This document shows, piece after piece, positions 8,494 to 17,246 of a DNA stretch of 64,000 nucleotides. A model generated the notes under the pieces. That model was given only the letters and a program-made list of their open reading frames with translations, searched no databases and was not told the DNA's origin. Source of the DNA: Roseovarius sp. EL26 (GTDB lineage: Bacteria; Pseudomonadota; Alphaproteobacteria; Rhodobacterales; Rhodobacteraceae); NCBI RefSeq assembly GCF_900327775.1, contig NZ_OUMZ01000005.1:581220-645219 (forward strand), given 5' to 3'. The number at the start of each line of letters is the position of its first letter. Positions within the stretch are counted from its first letter, which is position 1. A program made the translations under genes and the position numbers.

Positions 8494-8874
8494 ATGTTTG
8501 GGGTAATACTTTGGAACGATCAAATTAGTAACCGTGCTGTGATTTGGTGTGAAGATCACGGGGACTTAGCTTTTTTGAACAGTTCTGTTCTTCAAGGTCA
8601 CAACGTTTGCAAGATCGAAGCTGGTGATCTGGTGCAATTTGATATTGCCGACGATGGCAACATGCGTTTGGCGACTAATGCACAATTGGTACAGCCCGAC
8701 GCATATCCGCAGCTGGCCTCCAGTTTGAAGACTGTACAAGATCCGAAAAAGGCGATGGAAATTGAGACGGGGCAGACTGGTGGTGCAAAGGTCATTCCCT
8801 TTGGCACGCCGCGTAAGCTACGGGCAAGTAAAGGCCCGGCAATACCAGGTGGTCAGCAGCTTAGAAGTGTCTGA
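8494..8874 (+). CDS. 126-residue protein with possible cold-shock/OB-like N-terminus
   Basis: The start is taken at ATG 8494 (MFGVILWND) because AGGGGGA precedes it closely; an ATG at 8455 is in frame but lacks a site. The first ~65 residues alternate short beta strands (FGVILWN, AVIWCED, GDLAFLN, GDLVQFDI, MRLATNAQLV) and end with a GDLVQFDI segment like that of cold-shock/OB-fold proteins. The tail is low-complexity and basic (FGTPRKLRASKGPA). I do not recognise it as a named family; an RNA-binding role is a guess. It is followed by a strong terminator hairpin. Confidence 0.65.
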   Translation: MFGVILWNDQISNRAVIWCEDHGDLAFLNSSVLQGHNVCKIEAGDLVQFDIADDGNMRLATNAQLVQPDAYPQLASSLKTVQDPKKAMEIETGQTGGAKVIPFGTPRKLRASKGPAIPGGQQLRSV

Positions 8875-8921
8875 GAAAGGTTCGCTTTTCCGCGCGGAAA
8901 GTTCATGGTCATTTACCGCTA

Positions 8922-8958
8922 AAAAGCCCTGATCGCATATATCGCGATCAGGGCTTTT
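8922..8958 (+). terminator. strong hairpin terminator
   Basis: AAAAGCCCTGATCGC and its exact complement GCGATCAGGGCTTTT form a 15-bp stem with a 7-base loop. The A tract on one arm and T tract on the other make it usable in both directions. It ends the 126-residue protein gene on the plus strand and the acetolactate synthase operon on the minus strand. Confidence 0.85.
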
Positions 8959-9002
8959 GATTTTGTAATTGATATCGTTCTAAACAAACGTCAAAGAGCA
9001 GA

Positions 9003-9563
9003 TCAACGTCCGCGTGACAGGGCTGCGACACCGGTCCGGGCGATACGGCCTAGTCCCAGCGGGCGCATTAGTTCAGCGAAGGCATCGATCTTATCAGGTG
9101 CGCCTGTCAGCTCGAACACAAAGCTTTCATGTGTTGAATCGACGACCTGTGCCCTGAAAATCTCGGCGAGACGCAACGCTTCGACCCGTTGCTCGCCTGA
9201 GCCATGCACTCGAACCAAAGCCAGCTCGCGTTCAACTGAATCACCTTCGACCGTAAGATCATGCACCTCATGGACCGAGACAATCCGCCCAAGCTGTGCC
9301 TTGATCTGTTCGATGATCTGTGGCGTTCCTTTGGTTACGATCGTGATGCGCGACATGTGTCCAGTATGGTCAACTTCGGCCACGGTCAGGCTATCGATGT
9401 TATAGCCACGGCCTGAAAATAGACCAATCACACGTGCCAGAACGCCGGGTTCGTTGTCGACGATTACGGCCAATGTGTGCGATTCAACCACGTCGGAAAA
9501 CGTAGGGCGCAGGTTATAGGCCGAATGCTTGTTCGCGCCTTTTTTGATTTTTAGAGCAGACAT
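9003..9563 (-). CDS. ilvN: acetolactate synthase small (regulatory) subunit
   Basis: A 186-residue IlvN/IlvH-type subunit. The N-terminal ACT domain reads HTLAVIVDNEPGVLARVIGL and GYNIDSLTVAEVDHTG, the valine-binding surface of this family. The C-terminal ~90 residues match the second ACT-like domain of the long small subunits (VVDSTHESFVFELTGAPDKIDAF). It activates the catalytic subunit and gives feedback inhibition by branched-chain amino acids. It follows the large-subunit gene by 44 bp on the same strand and shares its attenuated promoter. Confidence 0.95.
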   Translation of the reverse strand: MSALKIKKGANKHSAYNLRPTFSDVVESHTLAVIVDNEPGVLARVIGLFSGRGYNIDSLTVAEVDHTGHMSRITIVTKGTPQIIEQIKAQLGRIVSVHEVHDLTVEGDSVERELALVRVHGSGEQRVEALRLAEIFRAQVVDSTHESFVFELTGAPDKIDAFAELMRPLGLGRIARTGVAALSRGR

Positions 9564-9607
9564 TTATACGCCTTTCCTTTGGATGTGTGTCAGCGAAGAA
9601 GAAACGC

Positions 9608-11362
9608 TTACACAAGCACCGCGCCAGTATTTCCGATTGCGTCTTCGGTTGATGCTTCACCCAGCAACATTTTGTTATGTGGCTCACCTGATGGGATCAT
9701 CGGGAAGCAGTTTTCATGCTTTTCAACCAGACAGTCGAAAATCACGGGCCCGTCGTAGTTGATCATTTCCATGATTGCGTCATCCAGATCCGCCGGATCT
9801 GAGCAGATGATGCCTTTGGCGCCAAACGCTTCGGCGAGTTTCACAAAGTCGGGCAGAGATTCTGACCAGCTGTGCGAATAGCGCTGTCCATGCAGCAGCT
9901 CTTGCCACTGGCGTACCATGCCAAGGCGTTCATTGTTAAGAATGAACTGTTTCACCGGCAGATTGAACTGCATCGCTGTGCCCATTTCCTGCATGTTCAT
10001 CAGCCACGAGGCCTCGCCTGCCACGTTGATAACCAATGATTCCGGGTGTGCCATCTGCGCACCGATTGAGGCCGGGAAGCCATAGCCCATAGTGCCCAAG
10101 CCACCCGAGGTCATCCAGCGGTTTGGGTCCTCGAAGTTCAGATATTGCGCCGCCCACATCTGGTGTTGGCCAACTTCGGTGCAGATATAGCGATCGTGAT
10201 CTTTAGTCAGAGCTTCAAGTCGGGACAGCGCATGCTGTGGCCGGATGACTTTGCCTTCTTGAGTGAATGCCAGACAGTTGACCTTTTTCCAGTCTTCGAT
10301 CATCGCCCACCATTGCTGCAGACCTTCGCGGTTGACCTTGCGGCCACGCGATTTCCAAACCTTGAGCAGGTCTTCCAACACGTGACCTACATCGCCCACA
10401 ATTGGAATGTCCGCCTTGATTACCTTGTTGATCGAGGATGGATCGATATCGATGTGCGCCTTGATTGAACCCGGGCTGAACGCATCGACGCGCCCGGTGA
10501 TCCGGTCATCAAAACGCGCACCGATGTTAATCATCAGATCGCAGTCATGCATGGCCATGTTGGCCTCATAAAGACCGTGCATACCCAGCATGCCCAACCA
10601 GCTTTTGCCCGAGGCTGGATAAGCGCCCAGGCCCATCAGGGTTGAGGTAATCGGAATACCTGTGGCCTCAACCAACTCACGTAAAAGCTGGCTTGCGGCT
10701 GTGCCGGAATTGATCACGCCACCACCTGTGTAAAACAGGGGGCGCTCAGCAGTTTCCAGCGCCTCAACCAGTTCGGTGATCGTTTCCAGATCGCCTTTGA
10801 CAGGAGGTTGATAATGACTGGTTTTAGCCTTGCCGGGAGGGGTGTATTCGGCGCTGGCGAACTGAACATCCTTGGGGATGTCGACAACAACCGGGCCGGG
10901 GCGGCCAGAGGTGGCAACGTGGAACGCCTGATGCAGAGTGTCCGACAGATCACCGGTGTCTTTGACCAGCCAGTTGTGCTTGGTGCAAGGGCGGGTGATG
11001 CCAACTGTGTCGGCTTCCTGAAAGGCATCGTTGCCGATCATGAAGGTCGGAACCTGCCCGGTCAAAACTACTAGCGGGATGGAATCAAGCAACGCATCGG
11101 TGATGCCGGTCACGGCATTGGTCGCCCCTGGACCGGATGTCACTAGAACAACACCGGGCTTGCCTGTTGAACGGGCATACCCTTCAGCGGCATGAACCGC
11201 ACCTTGTTCGTGGCGGACAAGTACGTGGCGAATATCGTTTTGCTGAAAGATTTCGTCATAAATCGGTAGCACGGCGCCACCGGGGTATCCGAACACGACA
11301 TCCACACCCTGATCCCTCAAGGTTTGGACTACCATTTTCGCTCCGCTCATCTGACGTGTCAT
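9608..11362 (-). CDS. ilvB: acetolactate synthase large (catalytic) subunit
   Basis: A 584-residue ThDP enzyme that condenses pyruvate with pyruvate or 2-oxobutyrate in valine, leucine and isoleucine synthesis. The catalytic glutamate is in VRHEQGAVHAAEGYAR (~residue 53) and the FAD/middle domain is complete. The ThDP metal motif near residue 449 reads GEASWLMN rather than GDG, with the closing NN 28 residues on, in ILNNERLGM; the first residues of this motif vary among relatives. The gene name could equally be ilvI. Expression is probably controlled by the leader peptide and attenuator at 11400-11498. Confidence 0.95.
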   Translation of the reverse strand: MTRQMSGAKMVVQTLRDQGVDVVFGYPGGAVLPIYDEIFQQNDIRHVLVRHEQGAVHAAEGYARSTGKPGVVLVTSGPGATNAVTGITDALLDSIPLVVLTGQVPTFMIGNDAFQEADTVGITRPCTKHNWLVKDTGDLSDTLHQAFHVATSGRPGPVVVDIPKDVQFASAEYTPPGKAKTSHYQPPVKGDLETITELVEALETAERPLFYTGGGVINSGTAASQLLRELVEATGIPITSTLMGLGAYPASGKSWLGMLGMHGLYEANMAMHDCDLMINIGARFDDRITGRVDAFSPGSIKAHIDIDPSSINKVIKADIPIVGDVGHVLEDLLKVWKSRGRKVNREGLQQWWAMIEDWKKVNCLAFTQEGKVIRPQHALSRLEALTKDHDRYICTEVGQHQMWAAQYLNFEDPNRWMTSGGLGTMGYGFPASIGAQMAHPESLVINVAGEASWLMNMQEMGTAMQFNLPVKQFILNNERLGMVRQWQELLHGQRYSHSWSESLPDFVKLAEAFGAKGIICSDPADLDDAIMEMINYDGPVIFDCLVEKHENCFPMIPSGEPHNKMLLGEASTEDAIGNTGAVLV

Positions 11363-11399
11363 ACTATCGCTCCGTTCGTGACGTCATCGTTATACGCAT

Positions 11400-11425
11400 A
11401 AAAAAAGCCCCCGATCTTCGGGGGC
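11400..11425 (-). terminator. attenuator terminator of the ilv operon
   Basis: On the minus strand GCCCCCGA-AGA-TCGGGGGC forms an 8-bp GC-rich stem followed by seven T residues, between the leader peptide and the large-subunit ATG. The base of the stem directly adjoins CCCATGCG (minus strand), which can instead pair with CGCATGGG inside the leader reading frame (11458-11465). This gives the mutually exclusive anti-terminator expected of a ribosome-stalling attenuator. Confidence 0.9.
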
Positions 11426-11450
11426 GCATGGGGTACCGTTATGGTGTCCG

Positions 11451-11498
11451 TTACCGGCCCATGCGCCTTTTGCCTAGAATTACGACTAGCGCGTTCAT
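11451..11498 (-). CDS. ilv operon leader peptide MNALVVILGKRRMGR
   Basis: A 15-residue open frame with a good ribosome-binding site (GAAGGAG, seven bases before the ATG). Residues 4-8 are Leu-Val-Val-Ile-Leu, that is five consecutive branched-chain codons (CTA GTC GTA ATT CTA), both leucines using CTA. When charged Leu/Val/Ile tRNAs are scarce the ribosome should stall here, freeing the downstream segment to form the anti-terminator and letting transcription enter ilvB. The stop codon lies 26 bases before the terminator stem. Too short for automatic calling, but position, composition and hairpins together make the call firm. Confidence 0.9.
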   Translation of the reverse strand: MNALVVILGKRRMGR

Positions 11499-11526
11499 TG
11501 CGCGACTCCTTCGCTGCGTGTGCGAG

Positions 11527-11555
11527 ACACTATGTCTGTGGAAAAGGGGCGTCAA
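11527..11555 (-). promoter_or_regulatory. candidate sigma-70 promoter of the ilv operon
   Basis: On the minus strand TTGACG (11550-11555), a 17-base spacer and TAGTGT (11527-11532). It lies 29 bases before the leader-peptide ATG, leaving a short 5' leader. The -10 box is imperfect. Confidence 0.5.
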
Positions 11556-11671
11556 CCGGTTTTGCGAGAATTATTACTGAAATTGGCGCATTTCTTTACA
11601 TTTATTGCGCGTGATTTTTTTGAACCCTTGTTTTAAAACATAAAAGTTCATGCAATTTGGGGCATGAACAA

Positions 11672-13171
11672 CTAGTTTACCTCTGCCTCATGATCAATCA
11701 GCTTGACCATATGCCAGCGGATCACATCGCTGCGCACCGGATCCAAGTCCCGCACGCGTTTTGACAGGCCCACTAGCTGACTGCGGTGAAAGGGAATAAG
11801 TGTTCCCGAGGTGTCGGCTAGATGTTCTTGCGCGCGAATGTACAGGTGTCGCCGAGCCTCAAAATTCAGCTCTTTGCGAGCGGCCAGTAACATCAGCTCA
11901 AAGTTTGGGTCACGGTAATAGCTTTCATTGCCGTTGGCGTTTGAATGATAGGCTTCATTCAGCACCTGATCTGCGGGGCGGGCGGACCAACTGGTGGCGA
12001 AACCATCCTTGTTTTTCCAGATCTCTGTCCAGTATCCATCGGCAGAGGCCTTAACGATGTTGACGTTAATACCTGCCTTGGCAACTTGCTGCTGAAAGGC
12101 AACGGCCATCGCTGACCAAGCTTGATCTATCGTCGATATATGCAGGTCAACATTGATGCCATAGGGATAGCCTGCCTCGGCCAGCAATGCCCGCGCAGCT
12201 CCGATATCCTGTGGGCAGCTCATCGTGGCGCGGTACTGGTCATCTGGGGCAACGGGGGTGTCGCAGGATATTGTGCCCCCCCCGTCCAATGCCAGTTTCA
12301 ACAGCTCCTCACGATCAACTGCCAAACGGATCGCGCGGCGGACACGGGCATCGGTAAAGGGCGCGATATCAGTTCGAAAGACAAAGCCTGACCAGTTGCC
12401 GGTGGGAATGTCTTGAATGATGTAACGGTCTGATTTTGACAAAGCACGGCGAAGTAGGGGCAAAATGCCACGTTCCATATCCAGCTGTCCGGCCAAAAAT
12501 GCCTGCAACCGCGCCTGGGAATCCGGCACACCTATAATTTCCATGCGTTCAATGTAGGGCGCGCCCTCCCAGTAGTCGGGATTGGCCACAAGTTGTGTGA
12601 TACCGTCAGGGTCAAACTTTTCGACCATGAAAGGACCGGTGCCGATACCGGTTTGGGCGATTTTTCCGCCAGAGCCATCAGGGATAATCCGTAATCTGGG
12701 GTCCATCAGTAAAAGAGGAAGATCGGCAAAAGTTGATTTCAGGCTAAAACGAACCGTCAGATCGTCCGGTGCATCGATATTGGTCATCATTTTGAGCAAT
12801 GATTGAGCGGGGCTATTGGTGGCAGGGTCAAGCGTGCGATTAAAAGTATAAACTACATCGCTAGCATCAAATGTACTGCCATCGTGGAACCGCACGCCAT
12901 CACGCAGCCTTATGGTCCAAACTGTGCCGTCTTTGTTGGTGTACCATTCGGTCGCAAGGTCCGGCTGCGGCAGGCCATCAGAGTCGGGGCGGGCCAGCCG
13001 GTTCATGATCTTTTCCGTAACTTGCAACACCCGGCCTTGTGAGATTGGATCAAGGCTGGATCGATCTCCTTTGCCAACATCATGAGCCTGCCGGAAGACG
13101 CTGTCAGATTGAGCTAAGACAAGCTGTGCCACAAACGTCATGGCGATAGTCATGGTGATCAGCAGGCGCAT
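11672..13171 (-). CDS. ABC transporter substrate-binding protein, family 5 (peptide/nickel type)
   Basis: A 499-residue periplasmic solute-binding protein with an N-terminal signal peptide (MRLLITMTIAMTFVAQLVLA, then QSDS). The SBP_bac_5 signature region WTIRLRDGVRFHDGSTFDASDVVYTFNR is at ~73-101, and the family C-terminus (LIPFHRSQLVGLSKRVRDL) is complete. Family members bind oligopeptides, opines, glutathione or metal chelates. No permease or ATPase gene lies beside it: upstream is a glycosyltransferase and downstream the ilv operon. It therefore works with an unlinked transporter or as a sensor; the ligand is unknown. Confidence 0.85.
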   Translation of the reverse strand: MRLLITMTIAMTFVAQLVLAQSDSVFRQAHDVGKGDRSSLDPISQGRVLQVTEKIMNRLARPDSDGLPQPDLATEWYTNKDGTVWTIRLRDGVRFHDGSTFDASDVVYTFNRTLDPATNSPAQSLLKMMTNIDAPDDLTVRFSLKSTFADLPLLLMDPRLRIIPDGSGGKIAQTGIGTGPFMVEKFDPDGITQLVANPDYWEGAPYIERMEIIGVPDSQARLQAFLAGQLDMERGILPLLRRALSKSDRYIIQDIPTGNWSGFVFRTDIAPFTDARVRRAIRLAVDREELLKLALDGGGTISCDTPVAPDDQYRATMSCPQDIGAARALLAEAGYPYGINVDLHISTIDQAWSAMAVAFQQQVAKAGINVNIVKASADGYWTEIWKNKDGFATSWSARPADQVLNEAYHSNANGNESYYRDPNFELMLLAARKELNFEARRHLYIRAQEHLADTSGTLIPFHRSQLVGLSKRVRDLDPVRSDVIRWHMVKLIDHEAEVN

Positions 13172-13292
13172 GGTTCATCCCGGTCTGGTAGCTGGATTGA
13201 TTTGTGGCCGATCTGGCCCAATAAATCAAATGTTACGCAGATTTGTGAAGGGATGTGATGAAAGATAAACGCACCGATTGTTTGGATGGGGC

Positions 13293-14120
13293 TTAGTCGT
13301 TCAGGACCCACTCTTCAGAATCGAGATGAAATGTCACCATGCGGCTTGCAGAAGGCTTTGGCAGGGTCCGTTTTTCGCGTTTGCGCAGTACCAAACCGTG
13401 CAGGCGTTCCAGCACTGTTGGTTTTCGTCGTATCGTGCGCATTTCTGCGCGATAGGCACCAGGAACCTGCTGAGATAATTGATCACCCTCAAACGTGAAT
13501 GATCCTAGGTGAGCGTTCACAACGTGAAGTTCATTTTGTTTTGCGAGTGATTTCCATAGAAAATAATCACCGGCCAGTTTGAATGTCTTAAGGCGCTCAA
13601 GATCAATCTGAAAATCCTCACTAGAACGCCAAAGAGTGCTTTCTTGTTGAATAGCATCCAGCCGCGTGCCGTACATGCCGCAGTCAATCAGGTTGCGATG
13701 GAAAGGGTGGCGCAGGCGACCATCGTGAATATGCCCAAAGCAGTTTCGTGCAATGGCGCGACCTGTCAGCCACTTGATTTTCTCGTATTTGCCAAACACC
13801 ATCGAAACGATTTCGAAGGTATAGCGATCATACCGTTCGCCAGCGGGCAAATAACTTGTTACGTCGCTTTCGGATATCTTCGCCAAGCCCTTGGCCAAAG
13901 CGTCGTACATGCCGTTGTCTGGTTCTGATATAATATCGATGCGAGGGTCATCAAACGCGCGGACATGTTCAAGCGTATCATCGGTTGATGCACCGTCGAC
14001 AACGATCACATGAACACTGTCTGCGCCCTTGAGGACCGAAGCCTGCTGTAGCAGGCTTTCGATCGTAGTGACAATCTTCGAACCAGAGTTGAAAACGGGA
14101 ATGACGATTGAATACTTCAT
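13293..14120 (-). CDS. family 2 glycosyltransferase
   Basis: A 275-residue GT2 enzyme. MKYSIVIPVFNSGSKI opens the GT-A fold, VIVVDGASTDDTL gives the nucleotide-sugar region, and SEPDNGMYDALAKGL is typical of WcaA-like colanic/exopolysaccharide transferases. The C-terminal quarter is basic and not conserved. It stands alone between the orphan binding protein and the arginine operon, with no other polysaccharide genes near, so donor and acceptor are unknown. Confidence 0.8.
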   Translation of the reverse strand: MKYSIVIPVFNSGSKIVTTIESLLQQASVLKGADSVHVIVVDGASTDDTLEHVRAFDDPRIDIISEPDNGMYDALAKGLAKISESDVTSYLPAGERYDRYTFEIVSMVFGKYEKIKWLTGRAIARNCFGHIHDGRLRHPFHRNLIDCGMYGTRLDAIQQESTLWRSSEDFQIDLERLKTFKLAGDYFLWKSLAKQNELHVVNAHLGSFTFEGDQLSQQVPGAYRAEMRTIRRKPTVLERLHGLVLRKREKRTLPKPSASRMVTFHLDSEEWVLND

Positions 14121-14222
14121 ATCTGACCAATAGCTCTACCAAGGGGTGCATGCCGCTTTTCACGGAAATTGCCCCCTTTGGCAAGGCTGGGCTGGATGGG
14201 ATGCCGCGGAACGTTACGCTGT

Positions 14223-15269
14223 TCAGGGCTCAGCGCGCTGAACCATCCCAAACAGATCACGCGGGTCATCTGGATCGGCCAAAAGGTCCAGATCGATGAA
14301 CAGCCCTGTGCCTTTGATATGATCGCGGACATAACGCAGAGCACTGAAATCTTCGATAGCAAATCCGACGCTGTCGAACAGTGTGATCTGCTCGGCGCTG
14401 GTGCGGCCTTGGGTTTTGCCAGAAATTACTTCCCACATCTCTGTAACGGGGTGATCATCTGCCATCTGCTGAATCTCACCCTCGATACGAGTTTGCTCAG
14501 GGAACTCCACAAAAATATCGCTGCGGTGCAAGATCGCCGGTGCCAGTTCGGTTTTGCCGGGGCAATCGCCGCCGATGGCATTGATGTGGACGCCTGATCC
14601 AATCATGTTGTCGGTCAGAATTGTGGCGCACTGCTTATCGGCGGTGCAGGTGGTGATGATCTGTGCGCCTTCCATCGAGGCTTCGGCCGATGTGCATTTC
14701 ACAACGTTCAACCCCATACCGGCCAGATTGCGGGCGGCTTTGTCTGTTGCGGCTGGGTCTATGTCATACAGGCGGACGCTATCGATGCCACAGATCGCCT
14801 TCATCGCGAGGCTTTGGAATTCCGATTGTGCGCCATTGCCGATCATCGCCATGGTGGTCGAACCTTTCGGTGCCAAGTATTTGGCCACCATGGCCGAGGT
14901 GGCCGCTGTGCGCAGTGCGGTCAGAACGGTCATTTCGGTTAGCAACACAGGATAGCCGGTATTTACATCTGCCAACAGGCCGAATGCGGTGACGGTTTGT
15001 AGCCCGTCTTTGGTATTCTTGGGGTGGCCGTTGACGTATTTAAAGCCATAAACCTCGCCATCCGAAGTTGGCATTAGCTCAATCACGCCTTCCTTTGAAT
15101 GGCTGGCGATACGTGGGGTTTTGTCGAATAGCTCCCACCGACGAAAGTCGGCTTCGATATATTCGGCAATCCCTGTCAGCATCGGCTCAATACCGATGTG
15201 GTGGACCAGCTTCATCATGTCGTCGACGGATACAAAGGGAACGAGGGCTTTGTCTGAAGGTTGCAACAT
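14223..15269 (-). CDS. ornithine cyclodeaminase
   Basis: A 348-residue member of the ornithine cyclodeaminase/mu-crystallin family. It converts ornithine to proline with loss of ammonia, using bound NAD. Rossmann glycine region: MIGNGAQSEFQSLAMKAI (~138-155) followed by VRLYDIDPAAT. The substrate-side arginine region TAATSAMVAKYLAP and NAIGGDCPGKTEL agree with true ornithine cyclodeaminases rather than alanine dehydrogenase relatives. It is the last gene of a three-gene arginine operon (arginase, CtlX-type hydrolase, this gene), 15 bp after the previous stop. Confidence 0.9.
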   Translation of the reverse strand: MLQPSDKALVPFVSVDDMMKLVHHIGIEPMLTGIAEYIEADFRRWELFDKTPRIASHSKEGVIELMPTSDGEVYGFKYVNGHPKNTKDGLQTVTAFGLLADVNTGYPVLLTEMTVLTALRTAATSAMVAKYLAPKGSTTMAMIGNGAQSEFQSLAMKAICGIDSVRLYDIDPAATDKAARNLAGMGLNVVKCTSAEASMEGAQIITTCTADKQCATILTDNMIGSGVHINAIGGDCPGKTELAPAILHRSDIFVEFPEQTRIEGEIQQMADDHPVTEMWEVISGKTQGRTSAEQITLFDSVGFAIEDFSALRYVRDHIKGTGLFIDLDLLADPDDPRDLFGMVQRAEP

Positions 15270-15284
15270 TGTAATCGCTCTTTC

Positions 15285-16205
15285 TTAATGGGTGCGCTTG
15301 GAAAGGTGGATGCCGGCGAGCATACAGCGCACCGAGCCGCCTGCACTTTCCAGTGTAGGGATAGATAAGTGGAGTAGCCGGACCGACCTTTCCAGCTGGT
15401 TGATCTGATTGGTGGTCAGGGCGTCAAACGCACATTGTGATAGTGCCAGAACCCGGCCTTCGGGCGAGGACAGCTCAATAGCGTTACCGGCAAAAGCATG
15501 GATTTGTGCAGGCGTTAGGTCAATGATTTCGCGATCTGGTTCGCGCAGGCGCCTTGCGATTTCTGCGCGACGATTTGTATCTGGGATCATTTCAAGGCTG
15601 ATCATCACGATCTTTGTGCCAATCGCCATCAAAACGTTGGTGTGATAGACTGGTACGCCATTCTGATCGACTGCATCGAACACGACCGGCTCGTAGCCAA
15701 ATTGGGTGCAAAACCGTTCCAGCAAAATCGGATCAGCCCGATGAGAGCGCGCGACATAAGCCACGCGCGTCAGATGATCGATCACCATGGCACCGGTGCC
15801 TTCGAGATAAAGGCCATCGGGTTCCAGCCCGGAATAGTCGATGACTTCCTGTACACGGTAATCGCGTTTAAGCAGCTCGATCACATCGGCGCGACGCTCG
15901 CGGCGGCGGTTCTGGGCATACATCGGGTAAATTGCGATTGATCCGCCAGCGTGAGTGGAGAACCAGTTGTTCGGAAAAACAGAATCCGGCGTATCAGCGC
16001 CGTGATCTTGAAAAACATGGACCTCGATGCCAGCCTCTCGCAGTGTTTCAACTGCTTGATCAAACTCGCTTTGTGCCCGTGCGGCGATGGTGACGGCATC
16101 AGTGTCCAATTCGGTTTGAAAGACGTTGTCGCCAGCGGTTTGAGGGTTTGGGTGGAATTGATCTGGACGAATCATAACCACGCTGGAAGGGGCTTGAATG
16201 CTCAT
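15285..16205 (-). CDS. CtlX-type guanidino/ureido hydrolase (amidinotransferase superfamily)
   Basis: A 306-residue pentein-fold enzyme. Landmarks: FPNNWFSTHAGG, the catalytic His in VYHTNVLMAIG, and the nucleophilic Cys in SAGGSVRCMLAGI near the C-terminus. This pattern fits the citrulline-utilisation hydrolase CtlX and, less closely, dimethylarginine dimethylaminohydrolases. In this operon a reaction that yields ornithine would feed the ornithine cyclodeaminase next door. The start ATG overlaps the arginase stop (ATGA, 16202-16205). Assignment to CtlX rather than DDAH rests on context and general similarity. Confidence 0.8.
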   Translation of the reverse strand: MSIQAPSSVVMIRPDQFHPNPQTAGDNVFQTELDTDAVTIAARAQSEFDQAVETLREAGIEVHVFQDHGADTPDSVFPNNWFSTHAGGSIAIYPMYAQNRRRERRADVIELLKRDYRVQEVIDYSGLEPDGLYLEGTGAMVIDHLTRVAYVARSHRADPILLERFCTQFGYEPVVFDAVDQNGVPVYHTNVLMAIGTKIVMISLEMIPDTNRRAEIARRLREPDREIIDLTPAQIHAFAGNAIELSSPEGRVLALSQCAFDALTTNQINQLERSVRLLHLSIPTLESAGGSVRCMLAGIHLSKRTH

Positions 16206-17131
16206 GTGAAGGCTCTTGTCGGGCGGTCAAAGACGCGGCGGCCAAAGGCCGAGGCTGTCAGATCGACCATCACCTGTGCGGTTTTTCCACGCTCATCAAG
16301 GAAAGGGTTGAGTTCGACCAGATCAAGAGAAGTCATCAAGCCGCTGTCGCTGATCATTTCCATAACCAGATGCGCTTCTCGTACAGTTGCACCGCCAGGT
16401 ACGGTTGTGCCGACTGCAGGGGCGAAAGATGGGTCAAGAAAATCGACGTCCAAAGACACATGTAACGCGCCATTTTGTTGGGCAACGTGCTCCAGAAACG
16501 TTGTCAGAGGCCGAGCAATGCCATGTTCATCAATCTGGCGCATGTCGTGATAGCGAATGTCTGTGCTTTGCAGGGCTTCGCGTTCGGCCTGATCAACAGA
16601 ACGTAAACCGATGATGCAGATGTTTTCTTGTGGAATCGGGTTCGTCACTTCTGGGAAGCCAAAAAATCCTTCTCGACCAGTTACATAGCCCAGTGGCGTG
16701 CCGTGCAGGTTGCCCGAGGCGGTTGATTGAGGGGTGTGGAAGTCACTATGTGCATCCAGCCAAAGTACAAACTGCGGGCGTTCAGATTTAGCTGCGTGAT
16801 TAGCCACTCCGGCTACGGAGCCAAGTGAAAGGCTGTGATCGCCGCCCAGAAAGATTGGCAGACCCTGGTCCATCGCGGCCTCGGCACTGTTAATCAATGC
16901 GTTGGTCCAGCCGATGGTCTCTTCTCCGGCGTGAATATGATCTGGCAGATTTTTTGCGTTTGAATTTTCAGTGGCGGCAAGGTTGCCCCAATCCTCGACA
17001 CGGTAGCCGAGCTCGGACAATGTTTCGGACAGGCCTGCAACACGGTAGGCATCTGGTCCCATGATACAGCCACGGCGGCGTTTGCCGCTGTCGACGGGTG
17101 CGCCAATCAGAATGCAGGAATGGGGGGGCAT
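16202..17131 (-). CDS. rocF: arginase
   Basis: A 309-residue arginase that splits arginine to ornithine and urea with a dimanganese centre. Metal-binding motifs are all present: GGDHSLSLG, WLDAHSDFHTP and SLDVDFLDPSFAPAVGT. MPPHSCILIGAPVDSGKRRRGCIMGPDAYR is the usual N-terminus (specificity and trimer features). First gene of the catabolic operon and transcribed away from an Lrp-type regulator 115 bp upstream. No urease genes are in the window. Confidence 0.92.
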   Translation of the reverse strand: MPPHSCILIGAPVDSGKRRRGCIMGPDAYRVAGLSETLSELGYRVEDWGNLAATENSNAKNLPDHIHAGEETIGWTNALINSAEAAMDQGLPIFLGGDHSLSLGSVAGVANHAAKSERPQFVLWLDAHSDFHTPQSTASGNLHGTPLGYVTGREGFFGFPEVTNPIPQENICIIGLRSVDQAEREALQSTDIRYHDMRQIDEHGIARPLTTFLEHVAQQNGALHVSLDVDFLDPSFAPAVGTTVPGGATVREAHLVMEMISDSGLMTSLDLVELNPFLDERGKTAQVMVDLTASAFGRRVFDRPTRAFT

Positions 17132-17246
17132 GGTACAATCCTTTTCGAGTGATAATATATAAATACCGCTAAAGCGGTTGCGTTAAAGGCATCATTTTGC
17201 ACATAATGGAACTGAATTTACCAAAATGAACTTTATAGTGAGCAAA

